DNA of 64,000 bases from JAFNAG01 sp963824985 (GTDB taxonomy: Bacteria; Acidobacteriota; UBA6911): contig CAWGRQ010000025.1 in the NCBI GenBank assembly GCA_963824985.1, positions 193,392 through 257,391 on the forward strand, in the 5' to 3' direction. Below are positions 9,079-18,396 of the stretch, piece by piece. The translations under genes were made by a program, and so were the position numbers. Every line of letters begins with the position of its first letter. The first letter of the stretch is position 1. The notes beneath the pieces are model-generated. The model did not search any database. It was not told the origin of the DNA and saw nothing but the letters and a program-made list of their open reading frames with translations.

Positions 9079-9855
9079 TTGAATAAGGGGAAACATTCGA
9101 TATCTGCTTTTTTCCCCGCCTACAATGATGTCGGTTCCATCGGCAAGATCATCCACACGATGGCCTATCTGCTGCCCAGGCTTACAGATAGCTATGAGAT
9201 CGTGGCGGTGGATGACGGTTCCCGGGATGGCACCGGCGATCTCCTGAGAGGCTTGTCCCGGGAATATCCGTTTCTCAAGGTCATTCACCACGGCGTCAAC
9301 CGGGGGTATGGGGCGGCGCTGATTACCGGCTTTGCCAACTGCTCGAAAGACCTGATTTTTTACACTGACGGGGACGGACAGTATGATGTCGAGGAACTCC
9401 CGTTGCTCCTGCAGGCCTTCGGCGATGATGTGGATGTGATCAATGGATACAAGATCTCCAGGTCGGATCCCCGGCATCGGATCGTCGCCGGGTTTCTCTA
9501 TCAGCATCTGATGCGTCTGATGTTCCGGCTCAGCATCCGGGATGTGGATTGCGACTTCCGGTTGTTCCGGAGGGATCTCCTGGCGGGTAGGCAGCTTACC
9601 TGCGACAGTGGCGTTATCTGCGTGGAAATGATGAAGCGATTCCAGGACCTGGGCTGCCGCATCATAGAGGTCCCCGTTCATCACTATCACCGCTATCATG
9701 GCCGGAGCCAGTTCTTCCGGTTCAGGCACCTGCGGAGGGTGTTTATTCAGCTGTTCGGCACCTGGTGGAGACTGGTGGTGGGCCGGGACCGCATCCGCGC
9801 CTCATCCGAGAAAAAGCTGAACGTCGAGATGCGCAAGATCGAAACCCCCCGTTGA
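9079..9855 (+). CDS. Family 2 glycosyltransferase (dolichyl-phosphate-mannose-synthase-like)
   Basis: 258 residues from a TTG at 9079 behind GACGAGGG. The GT-A fold is shown by F-F-P-A-Y-N-D near the N-terminus, A-V-D-D-G-S and the metal-binding D-G-D-G-Q motif near residue 95. There is no C-terminal membrane pair, so it is the short type, which typically transfers a sugar from a nucleotide donor to polyprenyl phosphate. It is followed after 68 bases by the DegT aminotransferase gene on the same strand, suggesting one operon with that gene and the next methyltransferase. Confidence 0.85.
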   Translation: MNKGKHSISAFFPAYNDVGSIGKIIHTMAYLLPRLTDSYEIVAVDDGSRDGTGDLLRGLSREYPFLKVIHHGVNRGYGAALITGFANCSKDLIFYTDGDGQYDVEELPLLLQAFGDDVDVINGYKISRSDPRHRIVAGFLYQHLMRLMFRLSIRDVDCDFRLFRRDLLAGRQLTCDSGVICVEMMKRFQDLGCRIIEVPVHHYHRYHGRSQFFRFRHLRRVFIQLFGTWWRLVVGRDRIRASSEKKLNVEMRKIETPR

Positions 9856-9923
9856 TCCGCCGGCAGGGATCCCTCGGCCGCGCGGGATCGGCCACGGCGG
9901 TCGACTTATGGCAGTGAGACTCT

Positions 9924-11054
9924 ATGCAGATCCCTTTTCTTGATCTCCGGCGCGAGTTCGAGGGGTCTCGGTCGGAACTGGAGGCGGCGATCGCTCGAGT
10001 GCTCCGGAGCGGCCGCTACATTCTCGGGCCGGAACTGGAAGCGCTCGAAATCGAGTTTGCCGCCTATATCCATATCCCATTTGCCGCGGGGGTGGGCTCG
10101 GGTACGGATGCCCTCAGTCTGGCCCTGGAGGCCACCGGAGCCATTCGGCCCGGGCGGAATGATGAAGTGATCACCTCGGCGCTGTCGGCGGCATTCAGCG
10201 CGCTGGCGATCTGCCGCGCCGGAGCCGTTCCACGCTTTGTCGATGTCGACCCCGCAACCCTGCAGATCGATCCCGCGCATCTCGAAATCCTGGTTGGGGA
10301 GAAAACGCGCGCCATTCTTCCCGTGCATTTATATGGCCAGGCCTGCGACCTCGAGAGGATCGGAAGCCTGGCCCGCAAACACGGCCTGATCGTTATCGAA
10401 GATGCCTGCCAGGCGCACGGATCGCTCCTGAACGGCGCGCATCTCGGCACAGAAAGCCGGGCGGCGGGCTTCAGTTTCTATCCGTCCAAGAACCTTGGCG
10501 CGCTTGGGGACGCTGGAATGGTGGTCGCGCACGATGAGGAGATCATGGGCCGCGTCCGGCAACTCCGGCATGGCGGACAGAGCCGGACCTATCACCACGA
10601 GCTTCTGGGGTGCAATTCGCGGCTCGACGAACTGCAGGCCGCCGTGCTCCGCGTCAAGCTCGAACGGCTGGAAGCATGCAACCAACGACGCAGACAGATC
10701 GCGGCTCGATACGACGAAGCGTTCTCAGCTCTGGAACTTCAGCTGCTTCCAGTACCCCCCGGGCTGGTTCCCAATCGCCATCTCTATCCGGTGCGGACGC
10801 CGCGGCGCGAGCCGTTGCGCGCCTACCTGCAGGCCCACGGCATCGAGACGCTGGTGCACTATCCGACGCCGCTGCCCCAGCAGCCGGCATTGACGCAGTT
10901 CGTATGTCCCGGCCAGGAGTTTCCGGCCGCGACCAAAGCTGCGCGCGAGATCTTCTCCCTGCCTCTTAACGCGCAACTTACGGAGAAGGAAATCGGGCAC
11001 ATCATCAAGAGTGTATGTGATTTTTTCGCGGCCTCCAGGACGCCATCTTCATGA
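9924..11054 (+). CDS. DegT/DnrJ/EryC1/StrS-family nucleotide-sugar aminotransferase
   Basis: 376 residues, the usual family length. It begins I-P-F-L-D-L-R-R, carries G-S-G-T-D-A-L near residue 55, E-D-A-C-Q-A-H-G, and the PLP-binding lysine K189 in P-S-K-N-L-G-A-L-G-D. Also visible is H-G-G-Q-S-R-T-Y-H-H, typical of enzymes acting on keto-sugars. It should transaminate a nucleotide-linked keto-sugar to make an amino sugar for a surface glycan. The product cannot be specified. It is flanked on the same strand by a GT2 gene and a methyltransferase (16-base gap). Confidence 0.9.
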   Translation: MQIPFLDLRREFEGSRSELEAAIARVLRSGRYILGPELEALEIEFAAYIHIPFAAGVGSGTDALSLALEATGAIRPGRNDEVITSALSAAFSALAICRAGAVPRFVDVDPATLQIDPAHLEILVGEKTRAILPVHLYGQACDLERIGSLARKHGLIVIEDACQAHGSLLNGAHLGTESRAAGFSFYPSKNLGALGDAGMVVAHDEEIMGRVRQLRHGGQSRTYHHELLGCNSRLDELQAAVLRVKLERLEACNQRRRQIAARYDEAFSALELQLLPVPPGLVPNRHLYPVRTPRREPLRAYLQAHGIETLVHYPTPLPQQPALTQFVCPGQEFPAATKAAREIFSLPLNAQLTEKEIGHIIKSVCDFFAASRTPSS

Positions 11055-11070
11055 GCAAAGCAGGATAGGC

Positions 11071-11844
11071 ATGCAGGCCGATGAATACCCTCACATGTAT
11101 CTGGAGGAGGAATCCCATTGGTGGTATGTGGGCATGCGCGAAATCTTGAGCGCCCTCCTTCCGCCATCATTGCTTCCGGAGCGGTGCCGGCTGCTGGATG
11201 CAGGCTGCGGCACAGGCTATAACCTGGGATGGTTCCGTGAACACTACGCCGCCAGGGTTACCGGTGTTGATTACGCCTCCGCCGGCCTGGGCTTTTGCCG
11301 TAAGCGAGGAGAACTGAATCTGGTTCACGCCGATGTGGCCGCTCTCCCCCTCGCTCCAGGCGTTTTCGATCTGGTCATCGCGTTCGACGTGCTCTCCGAA
11401 GTGTCCAAACCGGCCCTTCGCGTACTGGCGCTGCAGGAATTCTTCCGCGTGCTCAAACCCGGAGGGAAGCTACTGGTTCGGGTTCCGGCGTACGAATGGC
11501 TTCGAAGCAGTCACGACGCCGGGGTTTCGACCCACCACCGCTTCAGCCGTCGTGAACTGTCGGCCGCCGTCAGTCGGGCGGGGTTCCAAATTGCGCGGGC
11601 CACGAGCGCGAATACGATCCTGTTTCCTGCCGCGGTTTTGTGGCGGTTGGGCAAAAAGGCGGGGATAGCGCCGGCGGGATCAGACGTGCGCCGGGCGACG
11701 CGCCCGGCGGGTTGGATCAACAGCGCCTTGCTCCGGACCCTGAAGGCCGAGGCCTCGCTCCTTCGCGGCGGCGGATCCAGATTCCCCTTCGGTCTCTCGA
11801 TTTTTCTCCTGGCTGTCAAGCCGGAACCATTACCGCCCACTTAG
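11071..11844 (+). CDS. Class I SAM-dependent methyltransferase (type 11-like)
   Basis: 257 residues from the ATG at 11071, chosen because homology begins with Y-L-E-E-E-S-H-W-W-Y, a usual opening for this group in glycan clusters. SAM motif I is L-L-D-A-G-C-G-T-G-Y. F-D-L-V-I-A-F-D-V-L-S-E follows, then V-L-K-P-G-G-K-L-L. It probably methylates a sugar or lipid-linked glycan intermediate, given its position after the sugar aminotransferase; the substrate is unknown. Confidence 0.85.
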   Translation: MQADEYPHMYLEEESHWWYVGMREILSALLPPSLLPERCRLLDAGCGTGYNLGWFREHYAARVTGVDYASAGLGFCRKRGELNLVHADVAALPLAPGVFDLVIAFDVLSEVSKPALRVLALQEFFRVLKPGGKLLVRVPAYEWLRSSHDAGVSTHHRFSRRELSAAVSRAGFQIARATSANTILFPAAVLWRLGKKAGIAPAGSDVRRATRPAGWINSALLRTLKAEASLLRGGGSRFPFGLSIFLLAVKPEPLPPT

Positions 11845-11859
11845 TCGAATTGCACCAAA

Positions 11860-11878
11860 CCACCGCCTATGGCGGTGG
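11860..11878. terminator. Perfect hairpin between convergent genes
   Basis: An 8-bp stem (ccaccgcc / ggcggtgg) with a TAT loop lies 16 bases after the methyltransferase stop and before the convergent membrane protein ends. There is no strong U run on either strand, so terminator function is only plausible. Confidence 0.4.
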
Positions 11879-12044
11879 GGCGCGAAAAAAGCTTTGCTGT
11901 CCCGGCGTTTTGTTGAGCGAGATGCACCCTCGACATTGGCAGACGAACGAGTCCCTGCCGGCCGGCGCCCTGAAGAGGCGCAAAGAGAATAGCCCCGGGC
12001 AAGCTCCGCCACCGATGGGGATGGACCTTCATGAATAATGAGGG

Positions 12045-14153
12045 CTAACGGATGCGCACCCGCGCGTCGACACTGATCCAGAGGTTGCGGTCGGGGGCGG
12101 CGGAATCGCGGATGCCGATGATGTGGTACTCTCCTTTTCTGCTGGTCGTCCCCACGAGAATGCTGACGCTCTGCCGGGCGTCGAGAGACCAGTTCCGCAC
12201 CGCAGGCATCGGATTCCCATCAATAGTGTAAAGCACATCGATGGCCTTGGCCTTCAGACCCGCCACCCGATATTGGATGGTATCCCGGCCGGCGATTGCC
12301 TCCGAGGGCGTCACCTCCAGGTGAACGTTCTCCAGGTTCCGAAATTGCGGCGTGACGGTCGGGATGGAGACAAGTTTCTGCTCGCCGGGCACTGCCGCCC
12401 GGGGGGCGAGTTCCCGCGGAACCGGAGGCGCCGGCGCGGATTTTGCCGGCTCTGGTTCCCGGGCCATGGCCTTCTCCGGTTTCGGAATAGGCATAACCCG
12501 GCAGAGGTACCCCTTGGTTCCGGCCTTCGCCCGGATTTCCCAGCACGGGCGGCCGTCCAGAGCGAAGCCGAAGTAGGCAAGATTGTTGCGCGCGAGGTCC
12601 ACTTCCTCAGGATTGGACACATAGGCCAGAATCCGGGCGATGTCGTAGCGCGCCAGGATCTCACGGATTTCGAGGTCCAGATGCGCATTTCTCCCGGGCA
12701 TCAGGAAATTGGAGGAGAGGCGTACAAACCGTGTTGTGGCCGGGAAACGGGGCACCATATACGACGTGGCTTCTTCTCCAAACATCAGGACTACGCTACG
12801 CTCCAGCTCAGGAATTGGAGGAATCTCGACCTTCAAGAATTCGTTATCGAAATTCTGCCGCCCATAATTCATCGGGATGACGCGCCAGCAGATAGTCAGG
12901 CTGAGGACCAGGGAAACTCCGAGGACGAGAGTCTTGTTGCGGAAAAACCAGGCCAGGGACAGCGCCAGGAGTGTCGGAGCCAGCAGTTCCAGGACCGCCA
13001 GGTAGCGGTAGACCGAAAAAACGTACTGCCAGGCGATGTAAGAGATTACAAAAAACAGGGAAAGCGCCGCCAGGCATTTGGCTTCCTCCGCCGGGGATAC
13101 CCTCACCGCCTTGCCCCTGACCCGCCGGAAAACGCGGAACAGGGAGTATGCCGCCATCAGCAGCACCGCCACATAACAGCACGCGAGCCTGGCGTCCCTG
13201 AACACGACCTCGCTGACCAGGTTGTTCGTGCGGACAAAGTAAAAAGGATAAAAGAAGGTTTCCTGCCAGTTGCGGGGCATGAACCTGGAATCCATCGCGT
13301 TCTGGAGATCGTAAAAAGGCGAGCGGAAGATACTGTTCAGATAAGGAAAGACCGGATTGCGGTAGCGCCGGACCAGGTCGAAGCCCCAATATCCATATGC
13401 GGCGATGAAGCCCGCGGCCAGCCCGCCGTATAACGCGATCAACGATCGGAAGCGGCCGGGTGCTGGAAGAAAAACAAAGGCTATGGCAATGACAACGCCG
13501 GCCACATATATGATTGCCGTCAACTTGAGCGCCCAAGCCACGCCTATGCTTGCTCCCCCGATCCAAAGGGCAAGCAGTGAACGGCGCTCACTCCCCGGGC
13601 GCACCAGCACATAATAGAAGACAAGCAGCAGGCCGGTCAGGGTCGGGATGCTGACCAGATTGTCGCCGAAGGTCGCGCCCAGTTCCATGGTGTTGATGGC
13701 GCCATAGAACCCCGCCAGCGCATTGACCAGGCTGATCAGGTGTCGGTAAGGCGCACGCCAGCGCCGGAAGAGGACCTGGGAGATCTGAAACACCAGGTAC
13801 AGGTTGAGCCCCTGGATCGCCCCCAACAGGCCCGCGGCAACCCTGGACGGCAAATATTCGAGCAGCAGGTAACTCAGGACATGGAGCAGGGGATTAAAAA
13901 AGCTCTGCACCTGGGCGGGCGCGAAGTCATAGTGCAGCGGCTTGTGCAGGAAGGCATAGCCGACATAGAAATGATAGTTCAGGACATCCCAGCTTACATC
14001 CTGTCCGAGCCGCACCGCCGCCCAGGCTGAGCCCGCCATCGACAAAACCAGGAGTAGCCAGTAAGGACGGATCGCCTGCCCGGGCTTCGGCGAATCAGCC
14101 TCGGCCCAGCGCCGTAACCCTCCCGCGGCTTCCATGAACCTGCTGAATTGCAT
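12045..14153 (-). CDS. GT-C-like polytopic glycosyltransferase with C-terminal soluble domain
   Basis: 702 residues. The first outer loop holds S-W-D-V-L-N-Y-H-F-Y, resembling the acidic-residue loop of GT-C enzymes, and about 11 membrane segments extend to roughly residue 430. The remainder is soluble: a mixed alpha/beta region, then a proline-rich linker and a small beta-rich tail. GT-C enzymes use polyprenyl-linked sugars on the outer face of the membrane. The family is inferred from topology and the first loop; it might instead be a GT87-like mannosyltransferase. Together with the gene at 6546-8882 it supports a surface-glycan locus. Confidence 0.6.
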   Translation of the reverse strand: MQFSRFMEAAGGLRRWAEADSPKPGQAIRPYWLLLVLSMAGSAWAAVRLGQDVSWDVLNYHFYVGYAFLHKPLHYDFAPAQVQSFFNPLLHVLSYLLLEYLPSRVAAGLLGAIQGLNLYLVFQISQVLFRRWRAPYRHLISLVNALAGFYGAINTMELGATFGDNLVSIPTLTGLLLVFYYVLVRPGSERRSLLALWIGGASIGVAWALKLTAIIYVAGVVIAIAFVFLPAPGRFRSLIALYGGLAAGFIAAYGYWGFDLVRRYRNPVFPYLNSIFRSPFYDLQNAMDSRFMPRNWQETFFYPFYFVRTNNLVSEVVFRDARLACCYVAVLLMAAYSLFRVFRRVRGKAVRVSPAEEAKCLAALSLFFVISYIAWQYVFSVYRYLAVLELLAPTLLALSLAWFFRNKTLVLGVSLVLSLTICWRVIPMNYGRQNFDNEFLKVEIPPIPELERSVVLMFGEEATSYMVPRFPATTRFVRLSSNFLMPGRNAHLDLEIREILARYDIARILAYVSNPEEVDLARNNLAYFGFALDGRPCWEIRAKAGTKGYLCRVMPIPKPEKAMAREPEPAKSAPAPPVPRELAPRAAVPGEQKLVSIPTVTPQFRNLENVHLEVTPSEAIAGRDTIQYRVAGLKAKAIDVLYTIDGNPMPAVRNWSLDARQSVSILVGTTSRKGEYHIIGIRDSAAPDRNLWISVDARVRIR

Positions 14154-14299
14154 CCCTGGTCCTCGCGCGTGCGCCTTGCCGCACGGCGCGGCAAGGCAGC
14201 CAATATAAACCAGGGCCTGGATTTCCAGAAGGCGAAATCAGGCCCGCAACAAAAGACTGCAGCTCCTGCACGACAGGTGGCGCCAGACCAGGCTGCGCG

Positions 14300-15019
14300 T
14301 CATGGCCGCCCCCCCTTCTTTGCCACGATCACGAGATTCTTCCCCGCAAACCACCAAGTCAGGCGGTCGAGGAGCCGGCTGAGCGGAAACACATAGCGGT
14401 CAAAGGCCTTCAGGGCCATCGGATTCAGATCGCCGCGGCGGTTTCCAGCCAGGCGATACAGGAGGGTGGCCGCAAATCCCAGAACGTCGGCATAGGCGCA
14501 GTGCGTGATCTGAAACCCCTGCCGCTTCAACTTGCGTTTGAGCGGAGCTGCCCGATAGCGCCGGAAGTGTCCGACTTTGCGATCCATCGATGAAAACAGG
14601 ATTTGAAATGCCGGGACATAAACAACAAGAATGCCATCGGGAGCGAGCGCCTGATGGAGCTGTCCCAGGACGGCCGCATCGTCCTCGATGTGCTCGAGAA
14701 CATTCAGGGCATACGCACCGGTGAATCGCTCGCTGCCCACCGCGGCCAGCGAAGTCGCGCAGGCGAATCCCAGGCTGGCAAGTTGTTCGGCGTGTGCCGG
14801 ATCCGGTTCGACGCAGGTGATGGCAAACCCGTGATCGCGCATCTGTCCCGCGAAATAGCCGATCCCGGCGCCGAAATCGAGGATCTCCCTCCTTCCGCGC
14901 AGTTGCCAGGCCAGAGTGTCGATGAGGTAGGCGTTGTAGTTCTTCGCCTCGATCATGGCCTCGAGGTTGTCGGTTCCCGAATAGGTGAAACTGCTCCCCG
15001 ATTGGGGGTCCTGCTCCAT
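14300..15019 (-). CDS. Class I SAM-dependent methyltransferase
   Basis: 239 residues. Motif I is I-L-D-F-G-A-G-I-G-Y, followed by C-V-E-P-D-P for the ribose-binding acidic residue and L-N-V-L-E-H-I-E-D-D as motif II/III. The C-terminal third is basic and hydrophobic (R-L-T-W-W-F-A-G-K-N), suggesting membrane association near lipid-linked substrates. Such proteins often sit beside polyprenyl-phosphate glycosyltransferases, and one is encoded divergently next door (15208-16134). The substrate is unknown. Confidence 0.85.
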   Translation of the reverse strand: MEQDPQSGSSFTYSGTDNLEAMIEAKNYNAYLIDTLAWQLRGRREILDFGAGIGYFAGQMRDHGFAITCVEPDPAHAEQLASLGFACATSLAAVGSERFTGAYALNVLEHIEDDAAVLGQLHQALAPDGILVVYVPAFQILFSSMDRKVGHFRRYRAAPLKRKLKRQGFQITHCAYADVLGFAATLLYRLAGNRRGDLNPMALKAFDRYVFPLSRLLDRLTWWFAGKNLVIVAKKGGRP

Positions 15020-15207
15020 GACAGAGGCTCCTTCCTGTGACCGGAATCCGGAAACTCGGCGACCTTCCGCTTTTTTAACCCGTTTAACCCGCCTTCACCG
15101 ACAGGCCAAAGTGGCGCCGGCTCCCGATTTCCTCGTTTCATGCCTCGGACACCGATGCAACTCGGAACTTGGCATTGGGAACAATAATAAGTACTATTGC
15201 CGCTGCC

Positions 15208-16134
15208 GTGAAAGAGAAACCTGAACTGGCCATTCTGATCCCCTGCTTTAACGAAGAAATCACGATCGGCAAAGTTATCGACGACTTCCATGCCCAGCTT
15301 CCCGAAGCCGGCATTTATGTCTTCGATAACTGCTGCACGGACCGAACCGCCGAGATCGCGCGCGAACATAGCGCCCATGTGCTCCCTGAAGCCCGCCAGG
15401 GGAAAGGTTTCGTCATGGAATCGATGTTTGATACCGTGCGCGCGGACCTGTATGTGCTGGTGGATGGGGATGATACTTATCCGGCGGAAAGCGTTCACGA
15501 GCTCGTGGATCCGGTCCGATCGGGCCGGGCCGACATGGCGGTCGGCGCCCGGCTGTCGCAATATGCCGATGAGAGTTTTCGACCGCTGCATGTCTTCGGC
15601 AATCGCCTGGTGTGCCAGCTGATCAACAGGATCTTTCACGCCCGGCTCGGCGACATTATGAGCGGGTACCGCGCCTTCAACCGCAAGGTGATCCAGCGCA
15701 TTCCCATAGTCTCGTCCGGGTTTGAGGTCGAGACCGAGCTCACCGTGCAGATGCTCTATTACAAGCTGAAGATCGTTGAGGTCAGGGTTCCCTATCGCGG
15801 CCGCCCCGGAGGAAGCGTGTCGAAACTCCGCACCCTGCCCGACGGTTTGCGGGTGCTCTGGAAGCTCTTCAGCCTGTTCCGCAATTTCAAGCCGCTGACC
15901 TTTTTCGGCAGCCTGGGCATCCTGGTCTTTGCTCTGGGTTGCGTGGCCGCCGTCCCTCCCCTATACAGCTACGTTCACAGCGGATATGCCGAAGTCCGAG
16001 GCTTTCCTCTGGTCATCCTGGCAACGAGCCTGATTCTGCTGGCGTCGGGCCTGGTGTTTCTCGGCCTTATTCTTCACGCGGTCAATTGGCGGTTCAAGGA
16101 GCTTCACAATGTCATGATCCGGCGGCATGACTAG
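15208..16134 (+). CDS. Family 2 glycosyltransferase with two C-terminal membrane segments (GtrB/ArnC-like)
   Basis: The GT-A domain begins L-A-I-L-I-P-C-F-N-E-E and has the metal-binding V-D-G-D-D-T-Y-P. Two membrane helices close the protein (about F-F-G-S-L-G-I-L-V-F and V-I-L-A-T-S-L-I-L-L). This is the plan of polyprenyl-phosphate sugar transferases, which load a sugar onto the lipid carrier at the inner membrane. I placed the start at GTG 15208 because the domain follows directly; a TTG at 15169 would add 13 residues. Neither has a strong ribosome site. It could supply the lipid-linked donor for the two GT-C-like proteins in this block. Confidence 0.85.
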   Translation: MKEKPELAILIPCFNEEITIGKVIDDFHAQLPEAGIYVFDNCCTDRTAEIAREHSAHVLPEARQGKGFVMESMFDTVRADLYVLVDGDDTYPAESVHELVDPVRSGRADMAVGARLSQYADESFRPLHVFGNRLVCQLINRIFHARLGDIMSGYRAFNRKVIQRIPIVSSGFEVETELTVQMLYYKLKIVEVRVPYRGRPGGSVSKLRTLPDGLRVLWKLFSLFRNFKPLTFFGSLGILVFALGCVAAVPPLYSYVHSGYAEVRGFPLVILATSLILLASGLVFLGLILHAVNWRFKELHNVMIRRHD

Positions 16135-16163
16135 CTCGCCGGAGTCGAGGGACGCGCACAGGC

Positions 16164-17069
16164 ATGCGCGGCTCCACAATCGGTGAGATCCCGAATTCCA
16201 TGCATGCACAGGTAAGTACGGCGAAAAAAAATTACCGTGAGCTGCTTGCCAGCGACGCCTTCGTCCTCCGATACCGTTTTCTCTGTCACCTGGCCGAGCG
16301 CCACAGGGATCAGACATCATTCTCGATTCCTGGACTCTGTGAAGTCTGCATGCAGGCCGTCGATTTTTTGACCGACCACGAGCGCGGCATGCGCATCGAG
16401 AACGGGATGCCGTGGCCCAACTGGAGGGAACGGCAAGTCTGCTCGGGCTGTGGTCTCGCCAGCCGCCAACGCATGGCGTTAGGGTTTGTGCGTGAATTCA
16501 CAGCTCGCCATCACCCCCCCCCCGGCATCACGTTATACATGATGGAGATGGTGACGCCGATCTTCGCCCGCGCCCGGCAGGAATTTCCCGACATCAATCT
16601 GATCGGCAGCGAATACCTGGGTTTGGGGATTCGAGGGGGGAGCATCTGCCACGGAATCCGGCATGAAGATGTTCAACAGCTGAGCCTGGCGGATGAATCC
16701 GTGGATCTGGTGGTCAGCAACGATGTCTTCGAGCATGTGCCCGACCCCGGTCGTGGATTTCGGGAGATCCATAGGGTATTGCGGAGCGGCGGCGTCCTGT
16801 TCATGACGATTCCGTTTCACTCCGGCGAGGATCGAACTGTCGTGCGCGCGGCGATCCGCGATGACCGGGTGATCCATCATCTTCCGGAGACGTACCATGG
16901 CAATCCGGTTTCCGCCACCGGTTCCCTAGTGTACACGGATTTCGGATGGGATGTGCTTGAGATGTTGCGTGATGCGGGTATGGGAGCGGTTGAGGTCCGC
17001 GTGGTGTGGAGCTATCTGCATGGTCATCTCGGCATTCCCATGGAATATTTTTATGCCGTCAAGCACTAG
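16164..17069 (+). CDS. SAM-methyltransferase-like protein with N-terminal zinc ribbon
   Basis: 301 residues. Residues about 50-110 hold two C-x2-C pairs (L-C-E-V-C and V-C-S-G-C-G) that could form a zinc ribbon. The C-terminal part has the methyltransferase pattern V-D-L-V-V-S-N-D-V-F-E-H-V-P-D and V-L-R-S-G-G-V-L-F-M, but the glycine-rich motif I is weak (N-L-I-G-S-E-Y-L-G). It may bind SAM unusually or have lost activity. The start is uncertain between ATG 16164 and ATG 16200. It is the last gene of the glycan block; a role there is inferred. Confidence 0.7.
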   Translation: MRGSTIGEIPNSMHAQVSTAKKNYRELLASDAFVLRYRFLCHLAERHRDQTSFSIPGLCEVCMQAVDFLTDHERGMRIENGMPWPNWRERQVCSGCGLASRQRMALGFVREFTARHHPPPGITLYMMEMVTPIFARARQEFPDINLIGSEYLGLGIRGGSICHGIRHEDVQQLSLADESVDLVVSNDVFEHVPDPGRGFREIHRVLRSGGVLFMTIPFHSGEDRTVVRAAIRDDRVIHHLPETYHGNPVSATGSLVYTDFGWDVLEMLRDAGMGAVEVRVVWSYLHGHLGIPMEYFYAVKH

Positions 17070-17315
17070 CCGGCCGTCTTTTGCAAACGCATGAATAGAA
17101 GTGCGCGGCGCTGGAATTGGCTCATTATGGAGAGCTTTTGGGACGCTTCAGAACACGGATGCATTTGGATCCGGTCCGTGTGCATCCCCGGGCTTCCTTG
17201 TCCTGCGAGGTTATGCAACCCTTCTTCATGAATAAGGCGGGCTCGAGATGTATTCGCGCCGTCACAAGCGCAAACTTGAGGAGATTGCCTCTCGCCTTGG
17301 TTCGCTTCGGCACCA

Positions 17316-17608
17316 GTAATTGTTTAGCCAAATCAAATGGATGAAGAAGCAAAACGCAAAGACGCGGGGGCGCAAGGGCGCAAAGATCGACTGAGCAACA
17401 GGCGTGGGCGCAGCGCTTCGCGCTGGCGCATCCTTGGGCGAACCGCGGGAGAAAGCGCGGGCAGAGCGGCTAATCAGGAGGATTGCGCTTTCTCCCGCGG
17501 CTCGCCCAAGGATGCGGCCGAAGGCCGCCCATGCCCACGAACCGAAAGGAATCTCTTTGCGTCCTAGCGTCTTTGCGTTCTGCTGTTCAGCATCGGCTGA
17601 ACAGATGC
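17316..17608. repeat. Dispersed ~290-bp palindromic repeat, copy A
   Basis: Nearly identical to 53359-53649 in the same orientation, from gtaattgtttagcc to ggctgaacagatgc. The centre is an imperfect palindrome: gcatccttgggcg and cgcgggagaaagcgc near 17428-17460 are mirrored near 17484-17514. Both ends contain the gcaaagacgcggg / ctttgcgtcc type of motif in opposite orientation. A small open frame inside is shared by both copies only because the DNA is repeated. Nothing else was found in 17070-17912 apart from this element. Confidence 0.85.
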
Positions 17609-17912
17609 CGGCACCACGGAATGATTCTCTTGCTGACGCGTGCGGCGCCGACCCCGGATCCCGCGACCCGAATGGGGGAGGAGGCGGCAACCCGAATCTG
17701 GCGAATCGATGATTGATTTCCGGACAGGAAGGGTTATTATTTTATTTCGCGCTTGCGTTTGGGGGGAAAACCTCTAAATTATCGTGCGAATTCGCTGGAC
17801 CAATCGAGGTTGAGGCTCGTCTGTCCGAATCGCCGGGCGGAAACCATGAGTGCCACCACAAGATTGCGCTAGTCGAGGAACAGAATATTTTTTTTGCGGA
17901 GGACCTAAGAAC

Positions 17913-18215
17913 ATGGCTTTGCTTATTAACGAAGACTGTATCAACTGCGGCGCTTGCGAACCCGAGTGCCCCAACAAAGCGATCTACGCCGGTGGTGAGG
18001 AGTACGAATTGAATGGCCAGAATCATCCGGCCCTTTCCGACGAGTACTACTACATCGTTGCCGACAAGTGCACCGAGTGCGCGGGTTTTCATGACGAAAA
18101 GCAGTGCGTTTCCGTGTGCCCCGTGGATAGCTGTGTCGCCGACACGAACCACGCGGAGTCCAGGGAACAGTTGCTCGCAAAAGCACGGATCCTGCATCCG
18201 GACAAGACTTTTTAA
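17913..18215 (+). CDS. 2[4Fe-4S] ferredoxin (YfhL/Allochromatium type)
   Basis: 100 residues from the ATG at 17913, with GGAGG 8 bases upstream. Cluster I is C9-x2-C12-x2-C15-x3-C19-P. Cluster II is C-x2-C-x8-C-x3-C-P (C-T-E-C ... C-V-S-V-C-P), the extended spacing typical of YfhL and Allochromatium-type ferredoxins, which have very low redox potentials. It is a soluble one-electron carrier. It stands alone with its own terminator, so its partner is not shown by context; the oxidoreductase block 38 kb away is a possible but unproven user. Confidence 0.9.
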   Translation: MALLINEDCINCGACEPECPNKAIYAGGEEYELNGQNHPALSDEYYYIVADKCTECAGFHDEKQCVSVCPVDSCVADTNHAESREQLLAKARILHPDKTF

Positions 18216-18242
18216 TCCTGATAGCGGAAATTGAGATTTACC

Positions 18243-18282
18243 AGGGGCTGCCGGCGCCGGGTGCGCGGCGGCCCCTTTTTTG
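18243..18282 (+). terminator. Rho-independent terminator after the ferredoxin gene
   Basis: The stem ggggctgccg / cggcggcccc with a GC-rich loop is followed by six T, about 30 bases after the ferredoxin stop codon. Confidence 0.8.
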
Positions 18283-18396
18283 TCGCGTGTCCCGATTCTG
18301 GATACGGTCCCCCACCGGCCGACGGGAACCGCTTTGATGAAAGCCAAATCCGAGCGCCCCTTTCTCGTGCGCCTGCTCCGAATACAGAGGCAGAAA

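Noticed and set aside
17337..17716. Small frames inside the 290-bp repeat that look conserved between 17.3 and 53.4 kb
   Set aside because: All three frames are equally conserved because the DNA is repeated; the content is basic low-complexity sequence.
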